Origin: JAFMKE01 sp037624485
GTDB lineage: Bacteria; Bacteroidota; Bacteroidia; Chitinophagales; UBA8649
Direction of reading: 5' to 3'
Assembly (NCBI GenBank): GCA_037624485.1
Contig: JASJJC010000006.1
Coordinates: 1 to 18,135, forward strand
DNA: 18,135 nucleotides
In this document: positions 9,001 through 15,992 of the stretch, one piece after another
Position numbering within the stretch: the first letter of the stretch is position 1
Layout of the letters: each line of letters opens with the position of its first letter
Program-made: the position numbers and the translations under genes
The notes under the pieces: generated by a model
Databases searched by the model: none
Seen by the model: only the letters and a program-made list of their open reading frames with translations
What the model was told of the DNA's origin: nothing

Positions 9001-9544
9001 GGTAAATTTTATCCGCTCCTTTATACGATAAATGAATGACTTCTGCATTCGCTTCAGGCTCGACAATAAGGTCGTATTTAAACGAATTGTTGGAGCTGTG
9101 TATTTTTAAATCTACGCCAGGGTATATTTCTTCAAAGGCTAAACTTTTAAAGGCGGGTATTTTACTTTGCCAGGTTTTCGGATCATCGCTGAGGTAATAG
9201 TTATAGTATGTCGTTTGTTTTTTGCTAGGAAGCGAGGTTAACTGATCTAAACGTGCACCGATAAACTGCACTTGAAGGCAATGCCCTTGAATGGCCCAGT
9301 CAGCATGCTTTTCATAGCTGTATGTGCTTTGATGATGAGCTTCTACGTGCTCATGCAGCTCATCTAAGGACGCAAGATTGTAATTGAACCCACTCTGTTC
9401 AATATAAAGATTTCCTTCACTGAACTCCGCTTTATAAAGAATGCGGTCGTTCCATTGGCCTCTATTTTCTATAAAGCCCGTCTGCGTCTTTCCTGCTAGT
9501 CCGACCAGTAAGGCAAAAATAAATATGGAATGCTTAATCTTGAT
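6047..9544 (-). CDS. Large T9SS cargo: DUF7948, SBBP repeats, PKD/Ig-like domains, CHU_C sorting domain
   Basis: The first conventional start codon in frame is a GTG at 9271, but the frame is open back to TAA 9559-9557 and upstream codons encode an obvious signal peptide (IKHSIFIFALLVGLAGKTQT) followed by GFIENRGQWNDRILYKAEF, the hallmark opening of DUF7948. I therefore place the start at ATC 9544 (or ATT 9538); there is no ATG, GTG or TTG between 9559 and 9480. From 9544 the product is about 1165 residues: signal peptide 1-22, DUF7948 about 23-245, SBBP-type beta-propeller repeats about 250-725 (repeated YLGG/YIGG and DFPTS/NFPIS motifs), a PKD domain from about 750, two to three Ig-like domains, and CHU_C from about 1075 (VFVPNAFTPNGDGNNDLF, YDRWGEQVFE). 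It should be exported by T9SS to the surface. It heads a three-gene operon; a cdd gene lies 73 nt upstream on the same strand. The start may be a true non-AUG start, a lost start, or a base error. Confidence 0.8.
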   Translation of the reverse strand: MKIKHSIFIFALLVGLAGKTQTGFIENRGQWNDRILYKAEFSEGNLYIEQSGFNYNLASLDELHEHVEAHHQSTYSYEKHADWAIQGHCLQVQFIGARLDQLTSLPSKKQTTYYNYYLSDDPKTWQSKIPAFKSLAFEEIYPGVDLKIHSSNNSFKYDLIVEPEANAEVIHLSYKGADKIYLQDGHLHIQNSVNELIEQAPYAYQYIEGVKREVACNYILEDNIVRYSFPNGYNKSQALIIDPFIVFSRYSSSSANNFGYTATYDSEGNAYGAGSVFNIGYITTPGAYDISFNGASTDIGITKYTSDGLNKIYATYLGGAETELPHSIVVNSRNELFLLGTTASPDFPTSDNCFDSTFAGGTLSDLTQGLGVVYTGGSDLIVARFSEDGSNLIASSYIGGSLNDGLNLSPVLKYNYADEVRGEIFIDADDNCLITTCTYSPDFPTNNAFQDTLGGGLDAVVLKMDEELSTLIWSSYLGGSADDASYGLSLDNNQHVLLAGGTQSQNFPISNALQSNYNGGLADGFITRIHSSGLNILNSSYYGTPEYDQIYFIDNNSEGEVYIFGQTKGSSGQLIQAAPYNNPNGGQLLAKFNADVSSVVWSTRFGDGGGLPDISPTAFLVDICDQVFISGWGGPDLGGNMNLSGTAGLDLTADALDSTTDNADFYFMILRDDASALIYASFFGGELSAEHVDGGTSRFDKKGVIYQAVCAGCGGNQDFPTVPMDSIGFWNNNNSCNLGLVKYAFTPPSVIADFSLPLVDCVPQDLTFLNFSQTAFNDTSASTFIWEVNDTIIESYHLNYTFTEPGQYTVSLLAIDSNSCNFQDSLAKTFTIIGNSSQALDTLTTCLSIPVQIGINPISGSNVSYTWIPSIGLDNDTIANPEANITQNTSYTLIVSNGACTDTFTQTVILEELNLNIDLPDSVCLGDSFSVFADAGSNVFYQWEPSNLLVSGQGTNTAVFTAENPMTISCEATSPSGCIALASASIFVIDQIPDIQAEAFPDTINPGESSQLEAFSSVVNLYSWDANSSLSDLNIPQPIASPLSTTTYTVNISDGFCTNKTAVTVYVRVPECIEGKVFVPNAFTPNGDGNNDLFYVRSSAPIDGFFFTVYDRWGEQVFETFDQNESWDGKHKLAQLSPAAFAWYCSGFCEDGEEFFLKGNVSILK

Positions 9545-9617
9545 GGTTTTTTGATTTTAGCCTAAGTTAAAGTTCTTTGAGGAATAAAAGAAGATTTTTA
9601 CTGGAAAAGCCGTGGTT

Positions 9618-10103
9618 TTAAATCAGATCTTTTTGTGAAAATGCCAATGGCAATAACAGTGAGGCACTCGCTACTTTATATATTTTATTGGATTCGGCTT
9701 TCATGATTATGGGAATTTCACTTTTGTAGCGATTTTCTAGTTCAAATATATACTGCCGGCACTCACCACATGGAGCTGCTGGATTTTGATGTTCTTTGTT
9801 TAAGTTTTTGACCACGACCGCAAGCATAACTGGCTTTACATTATTATAAAGACTAGCAGCTGCACTTAGCACTGTTCTTTCTGCGCATATACAAGCGGGG
9901 AAGGCCGCATTTTCTTGATTGGCACCGTTAAGTATTTCTCCATTGTCCAATAATACTGAACATCCAACTAAAAATTTAGAGTACGGAGCATATGCTTTTT
10001 CGTGGGCATCTTCAGCCAAGCCTAAAAGTTTCCTTTCAATGTCTTGCAACTCATTGAGGTCTTCATAAACAAAAACTTCAGTACTCAATTCGATTTTTTT
10101 CAT
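9618..10103 (-). CDS. cdd: Cytidine deaminase
   Basis: 161 residues, close to the usual length of the tetrameric homologues plus a short N-terminal extension. It hydrolyses cytidine or deoxycytidine to uridine or deoxyuridine plus ammonia in pyrimidine salvage. Diagnostic motifs are AYAPYSKFLVG (substrate pocket), NGANQENAAFPACICAERT (zinc Cys and catalytic Glu in CAE) and APCGECRQ (the second and third zinc Cys). The start is the ATG at 10103, preceded by an A+T-rich spacer shared with the divergent saccharopine dehydrogenase gene. The downstream large T9SS gene is on the same strand 73 nt away, but nothing links them functionally. Confidence 0.95.
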   Translation of the reverse strand: MKKIELSTEVFVYEDLNELQDIERKLLGLAEDAHEKAYAPYSKFLVGCSVLLDNGEILNGANQENAAFPACICAERTVLSAAASLYNNVKPVMLAVVVKNLNKEHQNPAAPCGECRQYIFELENRYKSEIPIIMKAESNKIYKVASASLLLPLAFSQKDLI

Positions 10104-10199
10104 GGAATGATTTTCAGATAGATATCGAAGTTAAATATTTTTTATGACTATTTAGTTTACTCTTTTTCAGAATGCTATATTTACGTATAAATGTAAGCT

Positions 10200-11528
10200 A
10201 TGAAGAAAATTGTGTTGTTTGGAGCTGGAAAGTCGGCTTATACCTTAGTGAGTTATTTGGTAAAGCAAGCTGGGGAAAATGCTTGGGTTTTTACAATTGC
10301 AGATTTAAATGCGTCAGCTTGGGCCAAATTATATAAGACGCCCAGCGTCAAACTGGTTGATTTTAATATAGAGAATGAGGCCTTGAAAAACACCTTGATT
10401 GAGCAAAGTGACTTGGTTATATCGATGTTGCCCGCCCGATTTCATCCCCAAATAGCACAATCTTGTTTAAAATTCTCTAAGAACTTGATTACCCCTTCCT
10501 ATGTTTCTCCGGAGATGAAAGCGATGGACGAGGAGGCCCGATCTAAAGGCTTATTGTTTTTAAATGAACTGGGTTTAGATCCTGGAATTGACCATATGAG
10601 TGCCATGAAGATTATTAACAGGGTTAAGGCAGAGGATGGTCAAATAGAAGGCTTTGAATCTTTTACAGGCGGCCTAATTGCTCCGGAAAGTGACAATAAC
10701 CCATGGCATTATAAATTAACTTGGAATCCCAGAAACGTGATTCTAGCTGGCCAGGGTGGAGCGGTGAAATTTTTACACAACGGAAAATATAAATACATTC
10801 CTTACAACAAGTTGTTTGATCGGACAGAGATGATTCATATTGATGGTTATGGTGATTTTGAAGGCTATGCCAATAGAGATTCTTTAAAATACATCGACCT
10901 ATACGGTTTACAGGGCGTCAAAACAATGTATCGCGGTACTTTTCGGCGTCCTCATTTTTGCAAAGCCTGGCATATCTTGGTGCAAATTGGCGCCACAGAT
11001 GATTCCTATGTCATGGAGGATAGCGAGAACATGACCTACAGGGACTTTATAAATACCTTTTTAAAGTATCGTGAATCAGATTCTGTGGAGATAAAACTAG
11101 CCTATTACTTAGGTATCGATGTCGATGGAGATGAAATGCGTTTATTGGCATGGGCCGGTTTGTTTGAAAAGAAAATGATTGGTCTAAAGATGGCTACTCC
11201 AGCTCAAATTCTACAAAAATTGTTTGAAGAGAAGTGGGCATTGGAAGAAGGGGATAAAGATATGATTGTAATGAGGCATCTTTTGAATTATACCTTAAAT
11301 GGCACTAAAAAACGTATTGAGAGTTCTATGGTGGTTATCGGTGATGATGAAAACAATACGGCCATGGCTAAAACAGTTGGCTTACCCATTGGCATTGCCG
11401 CAAAACAAATTCTTCAAGGCAACATAAAAGCCAAGGGTGTTTGCCTACCGATGGAGGCAAATATCTATGAACCTATCTTAAAGGAACTGGAAGATTACGG
11501 TATTCATTTTGTTGAAAAAGAAATGTAA
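10200..11528 (+). CDS. Saccharopine dehydrogenase family protein, LYS9 type
   Basis: 442 residues, almost the length of yeast Lys9. The N-terminus has the Rossmann motif VLFGAGKSA (residues 5-13). From memory of Lys9, matching stretches include DLVISMLPARFHP, TPSYVSPEM, LNELGLDPGIDH, GGLIAPESDNNP, ANRDS and the closing YGI...EKE. Lys9 links glutamate and aminoadipate semialdehyde through saccharopine. In bacteria this class most often acts in lysine breakdown, but direction and cofactor cannot be read from sequence. Carboxynorspermidine dehydrogenase is a distant relative and nspC lies 3 kb away; the closer Lys9 resemblance argues against that role but does not exclude it. A TATATTTA box at 10176-10183, 16 nt before the ATG, is a possible -7 element. 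Divergent from cdd, convergent with the arsenate reductase. Confidence 0.85.
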   Translation: MKKIVLFGAGKSAYTLVSYLVKQAGENAWVFTIADLNASAWAKLYKTPSVKLVDFNIENEALKNTLIEQSDLVISMLPARFHPQIAQSCLKFSKNLITPSYVSPEMKAMDEEARSKGLLFLNELGLDPGIDHMSAMKIINRVKAEDGQIEGFESFTGGLIAPESDNNPWHYKLTWNPRNVILAGQGGAVKFLHNGKYKYIPYNKLFDRTEMIHIDGYGDFEGYANRDSLKYIDLYGLQGVKTMYRGTFRRPHFCKAWHILVQIGATDDSYVMEDSENMTYRDFINTFLKYRESDSVEIKLAYYLGIDVDGDEMRLLAWAGLFEKKMIGLKMATPAQILQKLFEEKWALEEGDKDMIVMRHLLNYTLNGTKKRIESSMVVIGDDENNTAMAKTVGLPIGIAAKQILQGNIKAKGVCLPMEANIYEPILKELEDYGIHFVEKEM

Positions 11529-11540
11529 GAAAGGTGTTGT

Positions 11541-11561
11541 AAGTTTAATTTAATTAAACTT
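11541..11561. terminator. Inverted repeat between convergent genes, possible weak bidirectional terminator
   Basis: AAGTTTAATT and AATTAAACTT form perfect 10-bp arms around a single T, 12 nt after the saccharopine dehydrogenase stop and 25 nt beyond the arsenate reductase stop. The stem is nearly all A-T and has no long T-tract, so it is a weak terminator candidate. Its place between two convergent genes is the main support. A protein-binding palindrome is the alternative. Confidence 0.35.
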
Positions 11562-11586
11562 ATCTATACAATTGATTGACAATATA

Positions 11587-12000
11587 TTAAGCATTTATTT
11601 CAATAAAGGATTTTGCATAATCTTTTATCTCGTTTCGCGTATTTTCAAAGGCTTGATGAATATCTTCAGCATCGCCTTTCAGTTTTGATGGGTCTGAAAA
11701 ATTGTGATGAAATCTTTGTGCCTTACTGGGGAAGTACGGGCAGTTTTCCTTCGCATGATCACAAACCGTTAAGATGTAATCAAAATGGATTTTCTGATAC
11801 TCGTCGATATGATTGGAGGTGTGTCCTGAAATATCAATAGCGTCCTCATGCATAATTTTGACCGCCATCTTGTTCAATCCATGCGTCTCAATTCCTGCGC
11901 TGTAAATATTGACCCTGTCTCCGCCAAAGTATCTAAGGTATCCTTCAGCCATTTGGCTGCGGCAACTATTGCCTGTACAAAGGACTAAAATGTTTTTCAT
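11587..12000 (-). CDS. arsC: Arsenate reductase, ArsC type of the low-molecular-weight tyrosine phosphatase fold
   Basis: 137 residues. The phosphatase loop CTGNSCRSQMAEG gives the nucleophile Cys8 and Arg14 (CX5R), and VCDHAKENCP gives Cys80 and Cys87. These three cysteines match the catalytic and relay cysteines (10, 82 and 89) of the thioredoxin-linked Staphylococcus ArsC. The general-acid Asp is in FSDPSK (about 103). Such enzymes reduce arsenate to arsenite in the cytoplasm for efflux. No ArsR, Acr3 or ArsB gene is visible nearby, so the rest of an ars system is elsewhere or absent. The DUF2177 gene is 109 nt upstream on the same strand, and a shared transcript is possible. Confidence 0.9.
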   Translation of the reverse strand: MKNILVLCTGNSCRSQMAEGYLRYFGGDRVNIYSAGIETHGLNKMAVKIMHEDAIDISGHTSNHIDEYQKIHFDYILTVCDHAKENCPYFPSKAQRFHHNFSDPSKLKGDAEDIHQAFENTRNEIKDYAKSFIEINA

Positions 12001-12109
12001 GTATATATTGTTATTTGTTAAAGTCTCAAAAGTGTCAATCTATTACAGCGTGCTTATCATATAAACTTGCAGGGGTAAAGGTAAGTAGAAAGTTCTTTTA
12101 CGAAAACAA

Positions 12110-12508
12110 TTACCAGACCCACTTTCCGATGTAAAAACTTCCAAGACTGACCAAAGTACAGAGTACCACACCCCAAATAATGTCAATAGGAACAATTTGC
12201 CATGCCCAGTCTTTAATAACTGCAAGGTTGGTCAATTCATAGGTCATATAGGTAAAGAAGCCAAACAAAGCGCCGTAGGTAAGCGCATAGCTCACTTTAT
12301 CAATTTTTAAAGCGGGGTAAACAGCGAAAATTAAAATACCGACGATAAACAGGAGGTAAAAGACAATGGCGGCTTTCCAGTTAACATCTTTCGCCATCAA
12401 ATGCCCTAAGTATTTTTGATACAAAGGCTTTCCTAAAAATCCAAGCCATACAATATCAATGGCAAAAAAGATAGGAACAGTAAGTAAAAAGTGAATGAGA
12501 TATTTCAT
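12110..12508 (-). CDS. DUF2177 family membrane protein
   Basis: 132 residues, mostly hydrophobic, with about four membrane segments: residues 3-25 (YLIHFLLTVPIFFAIDIVWL), 46-66 (AAIVFYLLFIVGILIFAVYP), 75-95 (LTYGALFGFFTYMTYELTNL) and 107-130. Family marks are DIVWLGFLGKPLY, LGHLMAKDVNWKAA, GALFGFFTYMTYELTNLAV and DIIWGVVLCTLVS. The function of DUF2177 is unknown to me. It has no signal peptide beyond the first membrane helix. It may share a transcript with the arsenate reductase gene downstream, but I would not infer a role in arsenic handling from that alone. Confidence 0.85.
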   Translation of the reverse strand: MKYLIHFLLTVPIFFAIDIVWLGFLGKPLYQKYLGHLMAKDVNWKAAIVFYLLFIVGILIFAVYPALKIDKVSYALTYGALFGFFTYMTYELTNLAVIKDWAWQIVPIDIIWGVVLCTLVSLGSFYIGKWVW

Positions 12509-12631
12509 GGTTTATAGTTTGATTAGCATTAAAACAACGCAAACAAGATAATGGTTTATCGCTATTGATTTTAGTAAATGATAGACTAAGATCTCGAAAA
12601 TAACTACCTTTAAACCAGCAATTATATACGC

Positions 12632-13078
12632 ATGGAATATACCTTTTTAGTTAAAGATTTTGAAGCGCTCACTACTAGGGAATTATACGACATTATGCAT
12701 CTCCGACAGGAGGTGTTTGTAATAGAGCAGGATTGCCCCTATTTAGATGCCGATTATAAAGATTTAAAGAGCAAGCACGTATATGCTTATGGGGATGATA
12801 AATTATTGGGCTATGCTCGACTTCTTTACCCGGGAGTAAGCTACAAAGAGGCTTCTATAGGCCGAGTCGTGACATCTCCTTCTGTAAGAAGGAAAGGGTT
12901 GGGGCGTCCATTGATGCAAAAATGCATAGAGGTGCTTGAGCAAGAATTAAACACCCGAGCATGCAGAATTTCTGCCCAGACCTATTTGGTCCCCTTTTAT
13001 AGTGAATATGGATTTGAAATTTGCAGTAAAGAATATTTAGAAGATGGATTGCCGCATTTTGAAATGTTAAGAAGCTAA
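12632..13078 (+). CDS. elaA: ElaA family GNAT N-acetyltransferase
   Basis: 148 residues, the normal length for ElaA. Family motifs are LYDIMHLRQEVFVIEQDCPY near the N-terminus, GYARLLYP (strand before the core), IGRVVTSPSVRRKGLGRPLM (the acetyl-CoA-binding V...R-x-x-G-x-G/L loop) and SAQTYLVPFYSEYGF followed by ED(G)LPHFEM at the end. GNAT enzymes move an acetyl group from acetyl-CoA to an amine; the substrate of ElaA is not established. Start ATG 12632. TACCTTTA at 12605-12612, 19 nt upstream, is a possible -7 box. Transcribed divergently from DUF2177 across a 123-bp spacer. Confidence 0.92.
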   Translation: MEYTFLVKDFEALTTRELYDIMHLRQEVFVIEQDCPYLDADYKDLKSKHVYAYGDDKLLGYARLLYPGVSYKEASIGRVVTSPSVRRKGLGRPLMQKCIEVLEQELNTRACRISAQTYLVPFYSEYGFEICSKEYLEDGLPHFEMLRS

Positions 13079-13142
13079 ACGATATGTTGGTGAATTTATC
13101 AAGCACCAATCTTGTTGATTAGGATACGTAGAATTCTTTACC

Positions 13143-14561
13143 ATGAAAATAGAACAGATTTATACTGGATGTTTAGCGCAAGGTGCATACTACATCGAAA
13201 GTAAAGGTGAGGCCGTCATTATTGATCCCTTAAGAGAAGTGGGTCCATATATTGAAAAAGCAAAGGCAAATCATTCAAAAATAAAGTACATTTTTGAAAC
13301 ACATTTCCATGCAGATTTCGTTTCAGGTCATTTAGACTTGGCTGCTAAAACAGCCGCTAAAATTATCTACGGACCAAAAGCAAACCCAAGCTTTGATGTG
13401 CATATCGCGGAGGATAATGAAGTTTTTAAAGTAGGCAATATTTCACTTAAAGCAATTCACACACCAGGGCATACCATGGAGAGTACCTGCTTTTTGTTAA
13501 GTGATGAAACTGGCAAGGATGTGGCAATATTTACAGGAGATACCTTATTTATTGGCGATGTTGGTCGACCAGACCTCGCACAAGAAGCTATTGCTGGCTT
13601 AACTCAAGAAACTCTGGCCAGTCATTTATTCGATTCTTTGAGAAATAGAATCATGCCTCTAGCAGATGATATTATGGTTTATCCAGCTCACGGAGCAGGA
13701 TCCGCTTGCGGGAAGAATATGAGTAAGGAGACTTTTGATACCCTTGGTAATCAGAAGCAAACAAATTATGCTTTGAATCCTAAATCGACTAGAGGAGAAT
13801 TTATAGCGCAGGTCTTGGATGGTTTAATGCCTCCACCGGCATACTTCCCACAAAATGTGTTGATGAATATTCAAGGATACGAGAGTTTAGATAAGGTAAT
13901 GGCAAGAGGAAAGAAAGCCTTGACTCCTGAGGAATTTGAAACTGTAGCCAATGAAACAGGCGCAGTTGTAATTGATACTCGATCACAAGCGGCTTTCAAA
14001 CAGGCCTTTATCCCTAATAGTATTTTTATAGGTATCGATGGCAGTTTTGCCACTTGGGTGGGCACCTTAATTCCTGATTCAAAACAAGAGATACTTTTTG
14101 TTGCTGATGCAGGAAGAGAGGAAGAAGTCATTACTCGATTAGCTCGAGTGGGTTACGATTTTGCTTTGGGTTATCTCGATGGTGGTCTAGAAGCATGGGC
14201 TAAAGAAGGCCTTGAATTGGATAGCTTAAACAGCGCGAGTCCGGCACAACTTGCCCAGATTATAAAAACAGAAGCAATCGAGGTATTGGATGTAAGAAAA
14301 CGAAGTGAATACGAAGCTCAACATATAGACACGGCGCATGTCATGAATTTTCCATTAGCTTCCATTAGTGAAAATATGGAGAAGGTTCATAGCGATAAAA
14401 CCTATTATATACACTGCGCGGGAGGGTATCGTTCGGTTATCGCGGCTTCTATATTAAAATCTAGAGGCTTTGATAAGCTAATAGACATCGAAGAAGGCTT
14501 TGATGGAATCGAACGCACGGCTATTGCGACGACCGCTTTCGTTTGTCCAAGTACGCTATGA
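13143..14561 (+). CDS. CstB-like persulfide dioxygenase with pseudo-rhodanese and rhodanese domains
   Basis: 472 residues in three domains. Residues 1-235 are a metallo-beta-lactamase fold of the ETHE1 persulfide-dioxygenase type: ETHFHADFVSGH (His54, His56, Asp58), HTPGHTMES (His110), FTGDTLFIGDVGRPDL (Asp133) and YPAHGAGSACGK (His183, Cys189). By ETHE1 comparison His54, His110 and Asp133 would bind the iron. Residues 260-357 are a rhodanese-like domain whose active-site loop (FVADAGREEEV) has no Cys. Residues 365-465 are a rhodanese with HCAGGYRS (catalytic Cys425). The order dioxygenase, inactive rhodanese, active rhodanese is that of Staphylococcus CstB, which turns low-molecular-weight persulfides into thiosulfate, so sulfide or persulfide detoxification in the cytoplasm is likely. 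No CstR-type regulator, TauE or Sqr gene is visible in the window. It lies 64 nt after elaA. Confidence 0.9.
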   Translation: MKIEQIYTGCLAQGAYYIESKGEAVIIDPLREVGPYIEKAKANHSKIKYIFETHFHADFVSGHLDLAAKTAAKIIYGPKANPSFDVHIAEDNEVFKVGNISLKAIHTPGHTMESTCFLLSDETGKDVAIFTGDTLFIGDVGRPDLAQEAIAGLTQETLASHLFDSLRNRIMPLADDIMVYPAHGAGSACGKNMSKETFDTLGNQKQTNYALNPKSTRGEFIAQVLDGLMPPPAYFPQNVLMNIQGYESLDKVMARGKKALTPEEFETVANETGAVVIDTRSQAAFKQAFIPNSIFIGIDGSFATWVGTLIPDSKQEILFVADAGREEEVITRLARVGYDFALGYLDGGLEAWAKEGLELDSLNSASPAQLAQIIKTEAIEVLDVRKRSEYEAQHIDTAHVMNFPLASISENMEKVHSDKTYYIHCAGGYRSVIAASILKSRGFDKLIDIEEGFDGIERTAIATTAFVCPSTL

Positions 14562-14651
14562 TACTATGTCATGGTAATTGATTAAAGTGGAGTCCTCACA
14601 TCTATTTTACCTCGACACATCAAAGGACATCTAATTTCCAATTAATTCCTT

Positions 14652-14659
14652 TAATTTTG
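14652..14659 (+). promoter_or_regulatory. Candidate Bacteroidota -7 promoter box for nspC
   Basis: TAATTTTG fits the Bacteroidota -7 consensus TAnnTTTG and ends 18 nt before the nspC ATG (14678). No clear TTTG -33 box is seen about 20 nt upstream. The box overlaps the TTG at 14657, which argues that this TTG is not the start of translation. Confidence 0.45.
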
Positions 14660-14677
14660 TATCCTCAATATCTGAAA

Positions 14678-15820
14678 ATGCCTATAGATTTCAACAAAAT
14701 ACCAAGTCCCAGTTTCGTTTTAGACGAAAGTTTGCTCAAACGGAATTTAGAAATCATCCAAGGCATAGCAGTGGAGAGTGATGTAAAAATTATTTTGGCA
14801 CTCAAAGGCTTCGCCATGCATAGTGTTTTTCCGCTTATTAATCAATATGTTTCAGCTACAACAGCTTCCTCAGTTCATGAAGCCCGTTTGGGTTTTGAGG
14901 AATTTGGAGAGGAAGTACATGCCTACGCACCTGCCTATCTCGACAGCGAATTCGATCAATGGATGAGCTATTGTAGTCACATGACCTTTAATTCCTTGAA
15001 TCAATACAATCGCTTTATCGATAAGGTCTTGGATTCTGGTAAGGATATACAATGCGGCATAAGAATCAATCCAGCGTATGCTGAGGTGAGTACTGATTTA
15101 TACAATCCCTGTGTGCCAGGTTCTCGATTGGGAGTGCGCGCAGATGCCTTTGGTGAAACCCTGCCTAAGGGAATAACTGGCTTACATTTCCATACCTTGT
15201 GTGAAAGTGATTCATACGCGCTAGAAAAGACTTTAGCGGTAGTAGAAGAGAAGTTTGGTCATTTGTTGAAGCAATGTACTTGGATAAATTTTGGTGGTGG
15301 TCATTTAATGACAAGCCAAGGTTATAATACGGAGCATTTAATTGAGGTATTGAAAAAATTTAAAAGCAAGTATCCCCACTTAGAAGTAATCCTCGAGCCG
15401 GGAGCAGCCTTTGCTTGGCAAACGGGTTATCTTTTGAGCACCGTTCAAGATGTTTTTGAAAGTGATGGTATTGAAGCGGTGATTTTGGATATAAGTGTTG
15501 CTGCCCATATGCCTGATTGTCTTGAAATGCCATATACACCCAGCATTCGGGGTATAAAAGAAGCTAAAGAAGGGGAGAAGCGCACCAGAGTAGGCGGTAC
15601 CTCTTGCTTGGCGGGAGATTATGTTGGGGATTACTATTTCCCTAAGGGAATTGCTATTGGAGATCAGTTGATTTTTGAAGACATGATGCATTACACTATG
15701 GTTAAGACCAATTTTTTTAATGGAGTAAAGCACCCAAGTATAGCTGTTTGGCGGCAAGATGATACCTTGGATATAGTTAAAACATTTGCTTACGAGGATT
15801 TTAAAAACAAATTGTCCTAG
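14678..15820 (+). CDS. nspC: Carboxynorspermidine / carboxyspermidine decarboxylase
   Basis: 380 residues from ATG 14678. An in-frame TTG at 14657 would add seven residues but sits in a likely promoter box, and the family N-terminus (IPSPSFVLDE) follows the ATG directly. It is a PLP enzyme of the alanine-racemase-fold decarboxylases. Key stretches are IILALKGFAM (PLP Lys43), TASSVHEARLG, INPAYAEVSTDLYNPC, GLHFHTLCES, INFGGGHLM (phosphate-binding glycines), VILEPGAAF and GGTSCLAGDY (the catalytic Cys on the neighbouring subunit). It decarboxylates carboxynorspermidine or carboxyspermidine in the spermidine route found in many Bacteroidota and Vibrio. The partner dehydrogenase is not next to it; the LYS9-like gene 3 kb upstream is a relative but probably not that enzyme. 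Confidence 0.93.
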   Translation: MPIDFNKIPSPSFVLDESLLKRNLEIIQGIAVESDVKIILALKGFAMHSVFPLINQYVSATTASSVHEARLGFEEFGEEVHAYAPAYLDSEFDQWMSYCSHMTFNSLNQYNRFIDKVLDSGKDIQCGIRINPAYAEVSTDLYNPCVPGSRLGVRADAFGETLPKGITGLHFHTLCESDSYALEKTLAVVEEKFGHLLKQCTWINFGGGHLMTSQGYNTEHLIEVLKKFKSKYPHLEVILEPGAAFAWQTGYLLSTVQDVFESDGIEAVILDISVAAHMPDCLEMPYTPSIRGIKEAKEGEKRTRVGGTSCLAGDYVGDYYFPKGIAIGDQLIFEDMMHYTMVKTNFFNGVKHPSIAVWRQDDTLDIVKTFAYEDFKNKLS

Positions 15821-15869
15821 CAAGGGAGTAATCAATCAAAAAATTAATGTTAAATTCACGCCGTTGAAT

Positions 15870-15946
15870 GGGGGATTAGCTCAGCTGGCTAGAGCGTTTG
15901 ACTGGCAGTCAAGAGGTCATCGGTTCGACTCCGATATTCTCCACCA
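15870..15946 (+). tRNA. tRNA-Ala (anticodon GGC)
   Basis: A full cloverleaf folds by eye. The acceptor GGGGGAT (15870-15876) pairs with ATTCTCC (15936-15942), including a G3-U70 pair, the alanine identity element. The D stem is GCTC/GAGC, the anticodon stem TTTGA/TCAAG with loop CTGGCAG (anticodon GGC at 15904-15906), and the T stem ATCGG/CCGAT with loop TTCGACT. The discriminator is A15943 and CCA is encoded (15944-15946). Confidence 0.95.
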
Positions 15947-15989
15947 AAGCGGAATACCTCTCAAGTTGAGATAGGGTTCCGCTTTTTTT
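15946..15989 (+). terminator. Rho-independent terminator of tRNA-Ala
   Basis: AAAGCGGAA (15946-15954) pairs with TTCCGCTTT (15977-15985). Inside it TCTC/GAGA forms a second stem segment, and a run of seven T (15983-15989) follows. It begins right at the CCA end of the tRNA. Its distal part is duplicated at 16870-16909. Confidence 0.85.
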
Positions 15990-15992
15990 ATT
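15953..15992 (+). repeat. Direct repeat, left copy (tRNA-Ala terminator distal part)
   Basis: Forty bases running from AATACCTCTC to GCTTTTTTTATT match 16870-16909 at 38 of 40 positions; the differences are GGG versus AGA in the middle. Similarity stops abruptly at both ends. This copy has the GCGG 5' arm before it and so forms a complete terminator. Confidence 0.9.

Noticed and set aside
9269..9271. GTG at 9271 as the start of the large CHU_C protein
   Set aside because: It would discard a clear signal peptide and the opening motif of DUF7948 encoded just upstream in the same frame.
12043..12225. 60-codon minus-strand ORF overlapping the DUF2177 gene
   Set aside because: It is a different frame overlapping a well-supported membrane protein, with no recognisable features.
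14657..14659. TTG start for nspC
   Set aside because: It overlaps a TAATTTTG promoter-like box, and the family N-terminus follows the ATG at 14678.
15786..15974. 62-codon ORF reading GGLAQLARAFDWQSRG
   Set aside because: This is a translation of the tRNA-Ala gene, a well-known spurious protein pattern.
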